In this document: piece after piece, positions 18,390 through 29,392 of the stretch
Layout: each line of letters starts with the position of its first letter
Numbering within the stretch: the first letter of the stretch is position 1
DNA from: Mycoplasma_H phocimorsus
GTDB lineage: Bacteria > Bacillota_I > Bacilli_A > Mycoplasmatales > Metamycoplasmataceae
Assembly (NCBI RefSeq): GCF_030077865.1
Contig: NZ_JASDDP010000019.1
Reading direction: 5' to 3' (one strand)
Length of the DNA stretch: 64,000 nt
The notes under the pieces: generated by a model
The model's database searches: none
Told to the model about the DNA's origin: nothing
The model's input: the letters and a program-made list of their open reading frames with translations, nothing else
Translations under genes and position numbers: made by a program

Positions 18390-19270
18390 TCGCCCCAAAT
18401 TACTTTGAATTCTCTCATTATTGTATCAATTTACGAAATTTCTTATAACTTTTTTAAGTTCTTTTAATGTCATCTTGCTTATTTCAATTCTGTTTAAATA
18501 TTGTAATTTTAGAATTGATAATCAATATTCAATCTTATGATTAGATTATCAAGTGAATTACCCACTCTTGAAAGTGATATTTCGCCATTATTATTTCTTA
18601 TTTTATCAATATACACTTTGTTTGTATATTGAAACCTATGATCAGAATAGATGATGAATTTTTCATTTTTTGTTCTTTTTAACAAGTTGTTAACATTATC
18701 AAAACAAAAATTTAAATCATTATTAGTTGAGAGTTTTCAACTAATAATTTGTTTAGTTTTATAACTTATAATTGCAGACAAGAAAACATGATTTTGTTTA
18801 GAATTTCTTGTTCCTTCAATATAAGCGGCATCAGTTGCATAAATGTTTCGATTTTGATTATCGTTGTCATCTCTGTTTACAATGTTCTCAAATTTAGCAG
18901 TTGTATCTTTTTTTCACGCTCTTTGCGTTTTCGTCTAATCTCGCATTTTAAACCTAAACGGTTCATATCATGACCTAAAGTACGTTAATTTATATAAATA
19001 TTGTGCTTTTTAGCAATAAATTGACTTAAACGCACTCTTCTATAAACCTTTTTGTGTGAAGCAAATGTGTCTATGAGAATGTTGTCATATTTTTTAGTTT
19101 TATAACATTTTCTAACTTTTTTATCTAAATAGTGCTCTTTTAGAAACATTAAATAGCTTTGCTAATTCATTTATTGATAGTTTTCTTTTATATTCTCTTA
19201 CTATTAACTTCTTTTGTTCTTTAGTAAAAGTGACATTTTCTTCAAGGATTAAAAGTAACTTATCAACTTT
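18390..19270 (-). pseudogene. IS3-family transposase orfB, disrupted
   Basis: Read from 19270 leftwards: MNPTKVDKLLLILEEN, LSINELAKLFNVSKR, then stops and frame changes around 19130-18960, then the DDE core NIYATDAAYIEGT, KTKQIISWKLSTNND, IIYSDHRFQYTNK and finally NWYNNERIQSNLGRK, the usual IS3 ending. The first Asp (ATDAAY) and second Asp (SDH) survive, but in SDHGYQY the Gly is Arg, and a frameshift after NIDYQF removes the catalytic Glu context. Not functional. Confidence 0.8.
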
Positions 19271-19527
19271 AGTAGGGTTCATTTCTTTCCAGGTGCTCCA
19301 CTACCTGGTCTTCTATTTATGCCCCGCTTACCTTCAACTAATAAATCTTGCATTCCTTTATTATAACATGAAACAATCTTTATAATCCTTCTGATAAGGT
19401 GGCGTTTTTTGATAAAAGCTAATTTGTGTAAGACGTTAATAGCTACCTTTATAGCTCTTTCCATTCCCAATCGCTTATATTCTTTAAAAATAATTTCATT
19501 ATCTTCTTTAATAAAGTGTCTAGACAT
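19249..19527 (-). CDS. IS3-family orfA (helix-turn-helix protein)
   Basis: With TGA read as Trp the frame runs 92 residues to TAA at 19249-19251, overlapping the orfB start. MSRHFIKEDNEIIFKEYKR, then LGMERAIKVAINVLHKLAF and RRIIKIVSCYNKGMQDLL resemble the DNA-binding OrfA of IS3 elements. orfB is broken, so it is probably a leftover, though it could still be made. Confidence 0.65.
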
Positions 19528-19675
19528 TTCGCTCTCCTATAACATACAGGTATACAAAAAGACACTCTATAAAAGAGTGCCATTTTTTGCCCTAGTCTAA
19601 AGCGCCTCATATTTAATTTTATAATAAACTAAATGTGTAGTACCGGAACTTATAATCTGGTTATAAATTATTATA

Positions 19676-19753
19676 TATTTATTTACGTTGCTAAAAATTA
19701 ATTATAATAATAAAAATATTCATATATTTCAAATTATAAATAGGGAGAATAAA
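19676..19753 (+). repeat. Conserved upstream block of the two-TM paralogues (copy 2)
   Basis: Nearly identical to 17531-17607. It differs by a two-base change near ACGTTG and a weaker SD (TAGGGAGAAT). Confidence 0.7.
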
Positions 19754-20347
19754 ATGACTAAGAGATTTAAAATAGTTTTAGCTTCTATAGGAATTTTCTT
19801 AGGTATTACAGGAATTTCAACGGGTATCATTGCACACAATTTAAATAAAAAACAAGTTAATATATTTTCTTTAGAAAAACCTAAACAATTAATAAAAGTT
19901 TCAAAGTTAAATATTAGTGAAAAGTTTAAAAATAACAAAAAAGTGTTTTTGAAAAAACAAGAAATAAATTTACCAAAGTTTGCTAAATTAGAATCTACAG
20001 TAGTAGAAAAACCGCGTTTAGTTAAAGTATATTTCAAAAAACATAAAGTTATTAAAACTGAAAAAAATTCTAAAATAGATGATGATTCAAATGCGCCAGA
20101 ACTTATTGAGAAGCTTAAAAGTACTAATATTTTAAAGTGAGTAATTAAAAATCCATATAAAACAGCAGGAATTGTTTCAGGCGCCATTGTAGGAGTAGGT
20201 ATAGTGGGAACAGCAACATTTTTTACAACGCTATTTATAAAACAACCTCGTGAGTTTGGAATATTTTTAGAATTATTAAAAATATTGAATAAAGAAGATG
20301 CGGCAAAATGAGGATCAGCTTCTACTAACATTCCACAAACAAAATAA
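19754..20347 (+). CDS. Two-TM paralogue 2, unknown function
   Basis: 197 residues from ATG 19754, which lines up with the starts of the other copies; an ATG at 19688 lies in the promoter block and is rejected. N-terminal helix (about 7-28), then the shared KKQVNIFSLEKPKQLIKV and KLNISEKFKNN. After LESTVV the middle region is unlike the other copies (PRLVKVYFKKHKVIKTEKNS and an acidic patch DDDSNAPE). The conserved ILKWVIKNPYKTAGI and second helix follow. The tail is longer than in copy 1 (LLKILNKEDAAKWGSAS). Trp residues are TGA. Confidence 0.8.
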
Positions 20348-20431
20348 TTATTAATTAAAGTTACTTTTTTAATATATAACAATTAATTTTAAAATATTAA
20401 TATATTTTAAATACAAATAGAAAGGTATAAA

Positions 20432-20968
20432 ATGACTATGAAATTTAAAATAGCTTTAACTTCTACAGGGATTTTATTAGGAATTGTAGCAATATCAACT
20501 GGTATTATTGCACACAATTTAAATAAAAAACAAGTTAATATATTTTCTTTAGAAAAACCTAAACAATTGATAAAAGTCGAAAAGTTAAACATTAGCGAAA
20601 AGTTAAAAATTAACAAAGAAGCGTTTTTAAAAAAACAAGAAATAAATTTATTAAAAGTTGTTAATTTAGAATCTGCAGTAGTGGAGTTACAGGCTGCAGA
20701 TCAAGTAAAATTGGAAAAAATTCAAGATAAAATATCTGAAAAAATTAATAAAACTTTTTCTCTAAAACCTAAAAAAACTGATATTTTAAAATGAATGATT
20801 GAAAATCCTTATAAAACTGCAGGAATTATTTCATCAGGCATTATTGGATCCAGTTTAGTAGCAACAACATTATTTTTTACAACTCTATTCATGGTAAAAC
20901 ATGATGAATATATTTCATTTTTAGCTTTATTAAAGACTAAAGGAATTTTAAACACACAAGAAAACTAG
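20432..20968 (+). CDS. Two-TM paralogue 3, unknown function
   Basis: 178 residues. MTMKFK start behind AGAAAGGTATAAA, N-terminal helix, KKQVNIFSLEKPKQLIKV, KLNISEKLKIN, then a middle close to copy 1 (LESAVVELQAADQVK, DKISEKINKTFS) and ILKWMIENPYKTAGI before the second helix. The tail is EYISFLALLKTKGIL. It lies 84 bases after copy 2. Function unknown. Confidence 0.8.
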
Positions 20969-21050
20969 AACAAATAAAATTAATATAAAAATATGTTACA
21001 CTATAGCAACCTAGACTATAACAGATAATTTTTAAGAAATCAAAGAATAT

Positions 21051-22470
21051 ATGTTGAGTAATTTTTTAAAAAGTGGTTTGGTAAAGACTGTTTGAATAAA
21101 TGCCGATGTTAAATCAATTTATAAAGTATTTAAAAAACTTGGCATTTATAATCTTTTTTTAAAACAAAACATAAAAATTTGAAAAGCACTTTTAGAATAT
21201 CAAATAGCTTTTAAAATTATAAGCAAAAACAATATTTCAAAACGTCTTGAGCAAAATGATAAATATTATAATAATATTGAATATCAGCAAACATCTTTTA
21301 TAATTTTTTAATTATTTTATCTGATAGCTATCATTCAATACTTAAAGGGCTAAATGATAAAATAACTTAAGAAACAAATAGAAATATTGAATTAATTTTC
21401 TATAACTCTTCAATAATTTATTTCTAAAGTTTTGTATGAAAAAAGAATTGAGAGTTTCTGGTTGTTCAAATGATAGCAAATTTAAAGAAGATCAAGTTAT
21501 AATTAGAATAGCTACTGATGGCACAGGCAATGAGACACCTTTTTTTAAAATTATTTAAAGGAAATACAGTAGATCGCAATACTTTTATTTTATTTATTAT
21601 TTAAATGAAAAAGATCCATAATCTTAAAAAATTACAATAACTGTCAATGAAGTCATAGTAATTAATAGAAATATAAGATTATAGAAAAGAATAGTATTGA
21701 TTTTATCATTTTTTATTATTTAAAAATCCCTTCAAAAGAATTTAAAAACTTTATGTTTGAAGAGCTTAGCTATAAATAAATTAACTTTAACACAAATGTA
21801 AATATAACTTTCATTAAAATAAGAAAAAAGTAAACGAAAATATTTGAAAAAAGATTATTTATCATATTATTTTATAGCAAAAAAATGGAAAAGATAACTA
21901 AAATTTTAGTAAAAAACAAAACTCAGATAATTGTAATTGCTGACAATATTACTGAAATAAAAAAATATAATTTTTATAAAAAGTTGGTGAAATAAAATTA
22001 GCATTAAACTACAATAAGATTTTAAAGGATGAAAAATTTGATAAATATTATGTTTATGAAACTTTTAGAATAGACTTAAAACCAGTTGATATTATTGAAA
22101 ATTATCATAAAAATAATAAAATGAGGAAAACTTTAGAACACTAAAAAGTGCTTTAAAAATATGATTTATTTACGTTTTGAGCAGATAAACACATTAAAGG
22201 GCGTTTTTTTATGTCTTATATCTCTTATAGTTCAAAATATTTTATATATTTAATTAATAAATACTATAAAAAAATGAAAAAAAAATTAATTGTATAAAAA
22301 TGCTTTTATTTCAAAACTAATTCGCAATGAAGCGTTAGATGGAAAATTATAAAAACATTTAGTATAAATTCATTTTTAAATGAAAAAGATAAACTATACA
22401 ATGAATGATCTAAATAAAGAAATTAATTTATGGCACAAAATATTAAAAAATTTAAATTCAGGAAATTTTA
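21051..22470 (+). pseudogene. Decayed IS1634-type (IS4 superfamily) transposase
   Basis: Several frames hold pieces of one DDE transposase in order. Frame a, 21051-21311: KSIYKVFKKLGIYNL, AFKIISKNNISKRLEQNDKYY. Then SYHSILKGLNDKI and ELIFYNSSIIYF (where IS1634 has YDxTxxYF). Then KKELRVSGCSNDSKFKEDQV, GNETPFFKIIKGNTVDRNTF. Then MEKITKILVKNK, ILKDEKFDKYYVYETFRIDL, DIIENYHK and finally FWADKHIKGRF. Stops and frameshifts separate all of them and the N terminus is missing. The order and motifs match the IS1634 family common in mycoplasmas. The region up to 22550 may belong to it too. Confidence 0.75.
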
Positions 22471-22614
22471 AGTCTATATTGGAGTTTTTAACACTTAACT
22501 TAAAAACACGGGAAAAAATATTAATAAATTATTATATTTTTTTATGCAGCTAAAATATTTAATTATAATGATAAAAATATTCATATATTTTAAATATAAA
22601 TAGGAAAGGATAAA

Positions 22615-23187
22615 ATGACCAAGAATTTTAAAATAGCTTTCACTTCTACAGGCATTTTATTAGGTATTACAGGAATTTTAGCAGGTATCATTACATATAA
22701 TTGAAATAAAAAACAAGTTGATATATTTTCTTTAGAAAAACCTAAACAATTAAAAAAAGTCGCAAAGTTAAACATTAGTGAAAAGTTAAAAATTAACAAA
22801 GAAGCATTTTTAAAAAAACAAGAAACAAATTTATCAAAAGCTATTAATTTAGAATCTGCAGCAGTCAAATCACCATTGGTTATCGATCAAGTAAAATTGG
22901 AAAAAATTCAAGATAAAATGCCCTGATCAATTGATAAAGCTTTTTCTTCAAAATTTAATAAAACTGATATTTTAAAATGAATAACTAAAAATCCTTATAA
23001 AACTGCAGGAATTGTTTTAGCAGGCGTTTCTGGAGCAACTTTATTAGCAATATCTGGAACGTTTTTTGTTTCTTATATGGCTGCTTCTAATCCTGATGAC
23101 ATTTTGCATGGATTAGCATTATTTGGATTTATAAACAAAGAAAAATTGATGAGACGCCACAACTCAACGCTTAGACTAGAACAATAA
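22615..23187 (+). CDS. Two-TM paralogue 4, most diverged
   Basis: 190 residues behind TAGGAAAGGATAAA. MTKNFK, N-terminal helix, then WNKKQVDIFSLEKPKQLKKV and KLNISEKLKINKEAF. The middle differs (AVKSPLVIDQVKLEK, DKMPWSIDKAFSS); ILKWITKNPYKTAGI and the second helix follow, with a distinct tail ending NSTLRLEQ. Four Trp residues are TGA. The copies are separated by IS relics, which suggests recombination spread them. Confidence 0.8.
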
Positions 23188-23286
23188 ATTTAACATAAAA
23201 TTATACTATGCCATAAGTATTTTGTTGCGTGTTTTTTTAATATTCAACTTGGAAACTTAATACAATATCAATCAATTTTTCATATA

Positions 23287-23313
23287 AAAAACTACAGTTA
23301 ATCACTGTAGTTT
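23287..23313 (-). terminator. Terminator of the HAD phosphatase gene
   Basis: ACTACAG (23291-23297) pairs with CTGTAGT (23305-23311); on the minus strand it is followed by a T run. Confidence 0.8.
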
Positions 23314-23326
23314 TAATTTCAAAATA

Positions 23327-24136
23327 TTAGATTATTTCCATTTTTTCAAGTTGTAAATATACACCATCTTCATCACATTTAGGGGCAATAAAGTCGCTGT
23401 ATTCTTTAAGCTTTTCATCACCATCTTGCATTGCAACGCCAATTCCGGCATCTCTAATCATTTCGATATCATTTCCAGAATCACCAAAAGCTATTAAATA
23501 TTTTAAGCTTGATTTTTCATGAATCATTAATCTTTTTAAAGCGCTAGATTTTGTAACACCTTTAGCAGCTATAAATAATCCTCTTTCCCAAATTGATTGT
23601 ATTTGTAAATTTAAGTAATTATTTTCAATAATATCTTCTGCTAAATTATAAGCATTTAAATTTGTTGTTACAACTGTAATTAAATGTAAATGTTGTCTAT
23701 CTAATTTGCTAAAACTATTATCAAGTTCTACCAACTTATCTTGGTGTGGAGCTAAAAATCAAGTATTTGTAACACTATCTTTTGACATATGTCCATAATC
23801 TTTATCCATTATTGAGATAGAATCAACATGTGGTATTAATTTTTCAAATAAAATTTCAAAATCCTTATAGTAAATTGGTTGTTCGTGAATAATTTTATCA
23901 TTTTTAATATCATAAATAAAAGCGCCATTTGCACCAATAAAGTAATCTGCATAAATAGATGATTTTAATAAATGGCCAATAGTAACAAATTCTCTACCTG
24001 AAGCCAAAATAATTTTTATCCCTTTTTCATGTAATTTTTTAAATGCTTCAACTATTTTTGGGCTAAATGTTTCTTTAGCATATGGAAGTGTTGTGCCATC
24101 AATATCAAATGCGGCAAATTTAATTTTATAATTCAT
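23327..24136 (-). CDS. Cof-type HAD family phosphatase
   Basis: 269 residues with one TGA Trp near residue 126. HAD motif I is DIDGTTL (about 11-17), motif II SGR (about 46), motif III Lys in KGVTKSSAL, motif IV FGDSGNDIEMIRDAG. The cap between motifs II and III is the Cof (C2B) type. Such enzymes hydrolyse sugar phosphates, pyridoxal phosphate or nucleotides; the substrate cannot be read from sequence. A second, distant member is at 59136-59954. ATG 24136 has GGAGGAAAA upstream. Confidence 0.9.
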
Positions 24137-24178
24137 ATTTTTCCTCCAGTTTTTAAGGTTAGGGATTATATTATATTA

Positions 24179-25036
24179 CTAAATTAATCTTTTACCGAAT
24201 AATTTCACTATTTTTAACTTTTTTTGTGAAATTTCTATTATTCCATAAGGCAAAAATGAGCATTGATCTATAAGTATATATTGACCATTATTATTAACTA
24301 TTCGATTAAATCAATCAGTTTTAATAATATAATTAAAATGATTCATTTGTATTTCTATAACATCATTTTTACTAATTTTTATTAAATTTTGAAATAGTTT
24401 TGGCAATATATTTTGATATGAAAGATCCTCATTAAATAAAAGAGAAGAAATTTCATATCTATCTAATTCACTCATTGTTGCAAAAGTATTAAGATAATTT
24501 CCTAAATCATTCACAATGCTTCTTATATATGTTCCATTAGAAACATGAATATTAAAGCATAATTCCTGCTTATGTAAATCTAGATAAAGTATTTCATATG
24601 AATATGTAGTGATTTCAATAGGTTTAATTTCAACAAATTCGCCTTTTCTTGCTAAATCATATGATCTTTGTCCATTAATTTTTTTAGCACTAAATACTGG
24701 CGGTATTTGTAAACTTTTACCAATTAAATTATCAAAAAACTTTTTAATTTTATAATCATCTTTAACAACATTATTGCTTGTTTCAATAATCTTTCCTGTA
24801 ATATCATAAGAATCAGTTTTAAAACCCAATATAAGCGTAACTTTATATTTCTTACTTTTATTATTAATATAATTCAATAATTTTAAATCATCATCACTAC
24901 AGCAAAGCAATAAACCACTAGCAAGCGGATCAAGAGTGCCACTATGTCCTATTTTTAAAATTTTATTTTTTTTAGCAAATTGATTAATAGCTTTAAAGCT
25001 AGAAATCCCCTTCTCTTTATTAATTATGTAAAACAT
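24179..25036 (-). CDS. truB: tRNA pseudouridine(55) synthase
   Basis: 285 residues if the TGA at codon 242 is read as Trp; the frame then continues 43 residues to TAG 24179. Makes pseudouridine 55 in the T-arm of tRNAs. Motif I KGISSFKAI, catalytic GTLDPLASGLL (Asp about 38), PPVFSAKKINGQRSYDLARKG, and SNGTYIRSIVNDLG are all present. The C-terminal part is short and PUA-like at best. Monocistronic by appearance; no ribF beside it. Confidence 0.95.
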
Positions 25037-25051
25037 ATTAGTATTGTATAA

Positions 25052-25076
25052 AAAAAGATGCCAAATGCATCTTTTT
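25052..25076 (-). terminator. Terminator of gap
   Basis: A perfect ten-base palindromic arm: 25052-25061 pairs with 25067-25076 (AAAAAGATGC/GCATCTTTTT), lying between gap and truB. Confidence 0.85.
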
Positions 25077-25084
25077 ATTATTTA

Positions 25085-26080
25085 TTAGATTAAAGCAAAT
25101 TTTGTTAATGTTCTAACAAATTGTGAAACGTATGACATTTCATTGTCGTATCATGAAACAAGTTTATATAATCTTTTTCCATCTGATTCAACAATATTTG
25201 TTAATCCTGAGTCAAAGATTGTTCCATGTGTATTTCCAATAATATCTGAAGAAACCAATGGATCTGTTGAATATTCTAGTGTTTCAGATTTTTTAGCTTC
25301 AACTGCTGCATTAATTTCTTCTACAGAAGGGCTTTGTTCAAATTCAAGAGTCATATCTACTACTGAACCTGTAATTACTGGAACACGTAATGCGTAACCA
25401 TCTAATTTACCAGCACATTCAGGAATTACTAATCCGATAGCTGCTGCAGCTCCTGTAGCTGTAGGGATAATGTTTTGTGCTGCTGCACGAGCTCTTCTTA
25501 AATCTGAGTGTGGAGCATCTTGTAATCTTTGGTCAGCTGTATAAGCGTGAACTGTTGTCATTGTTCCTGCAATAATACCAAATTTTTTAACAGCATCAAT
25601 AATTGGTGCTAAACAGTTTGTTGTACATGAAGCAGCTGAAATAACTGTGTCTTCACTTGTTAAAATTTCATCATTAACATTGTAAACAACTGTTTTAATA
25701 TCTTTACCAGCAGGTGCTGAGATAACAACTTTTTTAGCACCGGCTTCAATGTGGTATCCTGCTGTTTCTTTTGTTCTAAAGAACCCTGTTGATTCAACAA
25801 CTACATCAATTCCTAATGATTTTCATGGTAAATTTCTTGGGTCTCTTTCTGCATAAACAGGAATTGATTTCCCATTTACTAAGATTTCGTTGCCTTTTAC
25901 ACTTATTTCAGCTTTAAATTTTCCTAATGCTGTATCGTGTTTTAATAAATGTGCTAATGTTTTAGCATCAGTCAAGTCATTAACTGCAACAACTTCAATT
26001 TTTCCAGCATTTTCTTCGAAAATTCTTCTAAAAACTAGTCTACCGATTCTTCCGAACCCGTTAATTGCTATTTTTTTCAT
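25085..26080 (-). CDS. gap: Glyceraldehyde-3-phosphate dehydrogenase
   Basis: 331 residues. Central glycolytic enzyme, NAD-dependent. The NAD site is INGFGRIGR at the N terminus, the catalytic Cys is in SAASCTTNCLAP, and PTATGAAAAIGLVIPE, ALRVPVITGSVVD and WYDNEMSYVSQFVRT follow in order. One TGA Trp follows PRNLP. The upstream GGAGAAAAA supports ATG 26080. The gene has its own terminator. Confidence 0.98.
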
Positions 26081-26141
26081 TTTTTCTCCTTATATTTATA
26101 ATTTAAATTTTATTACATTTTTAAAGCTTTTGAAATAAAAA

Positions 26142-26190
26142 AATAATAGAACATTTTTTTATTTTCATAAAACGTTCTATTATTTTTTTA
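26142..26190 (-). terminator. Terminator of rpmB
   Basis: AATAATAGAAC (26142-26152) pairs with GTTCTATTATT (26174-26184), flanked by T runs on both sides, so it may work in both directions. Confidence 0.8.
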
Positions 26191-26382
26191 TTAAGCAACA
26201 CCATACTTTTTAAGTGTTCTAGCTGTTTTAGCTGTAACACGCAAAGTATTTTTTTGACCATTTTCAATAATTGTAACTTTTTGTAAATTCAAATTAAACT
26301 TACGTTTTGAAGCGTTTAGAGCGTGTGAACGTGTATTTCCTGACATTGCTCTTTTTCCTGTTAACATATCTTGTCTTGACAT
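26191..26382 (-). CDS. rpmB: 50S ribosomal protein L28
   Basis: 63 residues, the usual compact L28: MSRQDMLTGKRAMSGNTRSH, then the core RKFNLNLQKVTI and RVTAKTARTLKKYG. AGAAAGGAATTG precedes ATG 26382. It stands alone between gap and ppa. Confidence 0.97.
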   Translation of the reverse strand: MSRQDMLTGKRAMSGNTRSHALNASKRKFNLNLQKVTIIENGQKNTLRVTAKTARTLKKYGVA

Positions 26383-26486
26383 AACAATTCCTTTCTATAA
26401 ATACTTAAAATCTAATCTAATTGATTTTTTAATTATATTAAAATTAATAATTTAATAACTTTTTTATTATACTATATTTTAAAATT

Positions 26487-27041
26487 TTAAATAATGTATT
26501 TTTCAGGGTGCTCTTTCATCATTTTTTTAACAAATTCTTCTTTGTCCATTTTTCCGTAAGTTTTCATTAAATGAATACATTCATTAATTTCTTCTTGAGC
26601 TCATAATTCATTTTCAAATCCTGGAACATGTGTTTGATTTTTACCTTTTCAATCTTTATAATGTTCAAAAAAGTATTTAACAGAATCTAATCATTTTTGA
26701 GGAATGTCGTTGATTGATTTAATATGATCAGTAGTAAAGTCATCTTCATGAACTGCAATTAATTTAGTATCTGTTTCACCACTATCAATCATTCTTAAAG
26801 CACCTACCACTCTAACATTTAGCATAACACCCGGAACAAACGCTCTTTCTGAATATACTAAAACATCCAATTCATCTCCATCTCAATCAAGAGCTTCAGG
26901 TAAAAATCCATATGTAGCTGGGTATTTATAGCCATCCCTTAATATTCTATCCACTTCAATTTGTCCAGTTTTTCTATTATATTCATACTTTATTTCTGAA
27001 TTAAAAGGAATCTCAACCATAATTTTGTAACTTTTACTCAT
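26487..27041 (-). CDS. ppa: Inorganic pyrophosphatase
   Basis: 184 residues from ATG 27041; ATG 27044 immediately upstream is also possible, but the GGAG spacing favours the second. Soluble family I PPase: EIPFNSEIKYEYN, RILRDGYKYPATYGFLPE, and the metal-binding signature DGDELDVLV (normally D-x-D-P-x-D, here Asp-Gly-Asp-Glu-Leu-Asp). It starts 11 nt after pgi, so the two are cotranscribed. Confidence 0.95.
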
Positions 27042-27052
27042 CATTTTCTCCA

Positions 27053-28348
27053 TTATTTAGAATCTTTTCCTAATAATTTAAACATATTTTTTTTATAAAC
27101 TTCAACACCAGGTTGATCAAATGGATTTACATCTAATAAATAACCACTCATTGCAAGCGCTCATTCAAAGAATATAAATATTCATCCTAATGATTTTTCT
27201 GAAACTTCTTCAACATTTAAAATAATATTCGGCACCTTTCCTTCTTCAAAGTGAGCTCTTCTTGTAGCTTCAAAAGCGGCTTTATTGATATTGTGAATAT
27301 TATTTCCATTTAAATAAATTAATTTATCTACATCATTAGCGTTATCGATAAAAATTTCTTTATTTTTAACTGGATTTACTAATCAAAGAACAGTTTCAAA
27401 CATAATTTTTTTACCCTCTTGAACATATTGTCCTAATGAGTGTAAATCTGTTGAATTAACTAATGAATAAGGTAATAATCCTTTTCCTTCTTTCCCTTCT
27501 GACTCTGCATATAGCTGTTTTCATCATTCGCTTAAAAAACTTCAGTTAGGTTCATAAGTTACTAATGTTTCAACTGAGTATTTTTCGCCAAAAATATGTC
27601 TAACAACTGCATATTTATAAGCATCATTTTCCATTAATTCAATATTAGAATATACTTCTTGAGCATCTTTAGCCCCTTGCATTAAAGCATCAATATTTAA
27701 TCCAGCACATGCTAGTGGAAATAATCCAACTGGTGTAAGAACACTAAATCTTCCGCCAACATCATCAGGAATAATAAATTTTTCATAACCATTTGTTGTA
27801 GCTAAATCAAACAATACTCCCCTTTGTTTATCTGTCGTAGCAACAATATAATCTTTTGATTTTTCTTCTCCAACTTTATCTTCAAGTAGTTTTCTAAATT
27901 CTCTAAAAGCAATAGAAGGTTCTAAAGTTGTTCCTGATTTAGAAATAACATTAATAGCAAACTTTTTATCCTCAACATATTTAAGTTTATTAATTAAATC
28001 ATAACTACTAATGCTATTTCCAGCAAATAATAATTCTATTTTAGGTTGATTTTCACTGTATTGCCCAAACATAAATTCATAAGCTGCTTTAATGCCAAGA
28101 TATGAGCCACCAATACCAATTGAAACAACAACTTCAATACCTTCATCTTGTCATTTTTTAGCTTTTATTTTCATTGCTTCAAATTCGGAATTTTTATAGT
28201 TATCAACTATCTTAGTTCAACCAAGAAAATCACTTCCTTTTCCTGTTTTGTTGATTATTGATTTATGTACTCTTTTAACATCAGCTTTATATTTTAATAG
28301 CTCTTTTTCATCAATTGCAGTAGATAAATCCAAATTTAATAATTTCAT
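27053..28348 (-). CDS. pgi: Glucose-6-phosphate isomerase
   Basis: 431 residues after reading many TGA codons as Trp. Interconverts glucose 6-phosphate and fructose 6-phosphate. Visible: VSIGIGGSYLGIKAAYEF, NVISKSGTTLEPSIAFR, the PGI signature DDVGGRFSVLTPVGLFP, and EWWKQLYAESEGKEGKG. Promoter region is shared divergently with the YwaF-like gene. Followed by ppa with an 11-nt gap. Confidence 0.97.
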
Positions 28349-28444
28349 TAATTCTCCTTTTCAATTATTAATAATTAATATAATTTTATTATATTTATAG
28401 TGTTATTTAATTTATATTTTACAAAAATTAGTAAAATAATTATT

Positions 28445-29392
28445 ATGAAATTAACAGATTATAACCATTTTTTTGCCTGAAGAGGCAATAGATGATCATT
28501 TAATGAATCACTACCTTTATATTGATCTTTATTTGCATTATTAGCATTATTAATGATATTTATTTGGCTTTTTAAAAGACCAATTAAAACCACAATTTTT
28601 TCAAATAAATATTTATTAGACAATGCCAGTATTATTGAAGGCATAATTGGTTTTGGTTTGCTTTTTGGCACATTTTTTAGAATTATTGTTTATATGATTC
28701 AAGGCTATCCACTTAAATTTGAATCACTTCCATTACACTTTTGTCGAATAATGTTGCTTATCTCTAGCATTATGTTAATTATGGGGAAAGCAAAATATAT
28801 TTCAACTATTTCTTGAATCATGATTGGCACAGCTTTGGTAGGAATTATTTTAGCTGATTTAACTAATTCTCCAATTACTACTTTAGGAACTGGAGAAGGC
28901 CCTAATGGTGAAGATACTGTTAGATACTCAGTTGGTCTTGATTCTTGAGCATTTTATGATTTTATTATTGTTCATTTTTCAACATTATTTATTGGATTTT
29001 GATTTTTAACATTCTCAAATAACTTTTATACAGCAAGAAATTCTTTAAAATCTGTTACTTTTTTAATACTTTTAACATTATTTATTTTCTTTTTAAACTG
29101 AATTTTATTTGTTTATGCTCTTGATCGTGGTTGAAAAGCAAATTGATTTTATTTAGGCAATAATGAAATTAATTCAATATTTAAAAATACGAATGTATTA
29201 GTTCAAAAATTTTGAATATTTAAATGATATGCACTTCCATTTACTTTTATTAGTGGTGGTATTGCATGATTCTTCTTATTCTTAGGTTTCTATTTTCTTC
29301 AAGATACTATTTATTTGAATAAAGAAAATAATAAGTGAGTATTTAAGTTTGTTAAATCTAATACCATTAAAAGTTTTTTTAGGAGAGGATAA
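28445..29392 (+). CDS. YwaF-like integral membrane protein
   Basis: 315 residues, many TGA Trp codons, about six to seven membrane helices. The element LPLHFCRIMLL, with its polar His and Cys inside a helix, and the surrounding layout recall the YwaF/TIGR02206 family, whose function is unknown. No SD is visible before ATG 28445. The stop overlaps the dnaX start by one base (TAATG), so it is translated with dnaX. Confidence 0.75.

Larger units (their letters stand above)
18329..19593 (-). mobile_element. Decayed IS3-family element (about 1.27 kb)
   Basis: Terminal inverted repeats: TAGACAAAAAAGTGTCACC from 18329, and CTAGGGCAAAAAATGGCAC read inward from the right end near 19593. Each end also contains a terminator-like hairpin (for example CACCACAGCAA/TTGCTGTGGTG, 18365-18386) that may insulate the element. 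Gene order on the minus strand is orfA then orfB. The same family in deleted form lies at 10529-11191, and a related larger element starts at 63048. Confidence 0.8.

Noticed and set aside
18390..19593. Toxin-antitoxin pair in the island
   Set aside because: The small basic frame at 19249-19527 is better explained as IS3 orfA, given flanking inverted repeats and the transposase remains.
19729..20382. Long minus-strand frame opposite paralogue 2
   Set aside because: The complement of an AT-rich gene with conserved plus-strand paralogues, SDs and promoter blocks; the minus frame has none.
22590..22868. Minus-strand frame opposite paralogue 4
   Set aside because: Same reason: shadow of the two-TM gene; TGA Trp codons show plus is the coding strand.
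17608..23187. The paralogues as lipoproteins
   Set aside because: No Cys after the N-terminal helix in any copy, so no lipobox.
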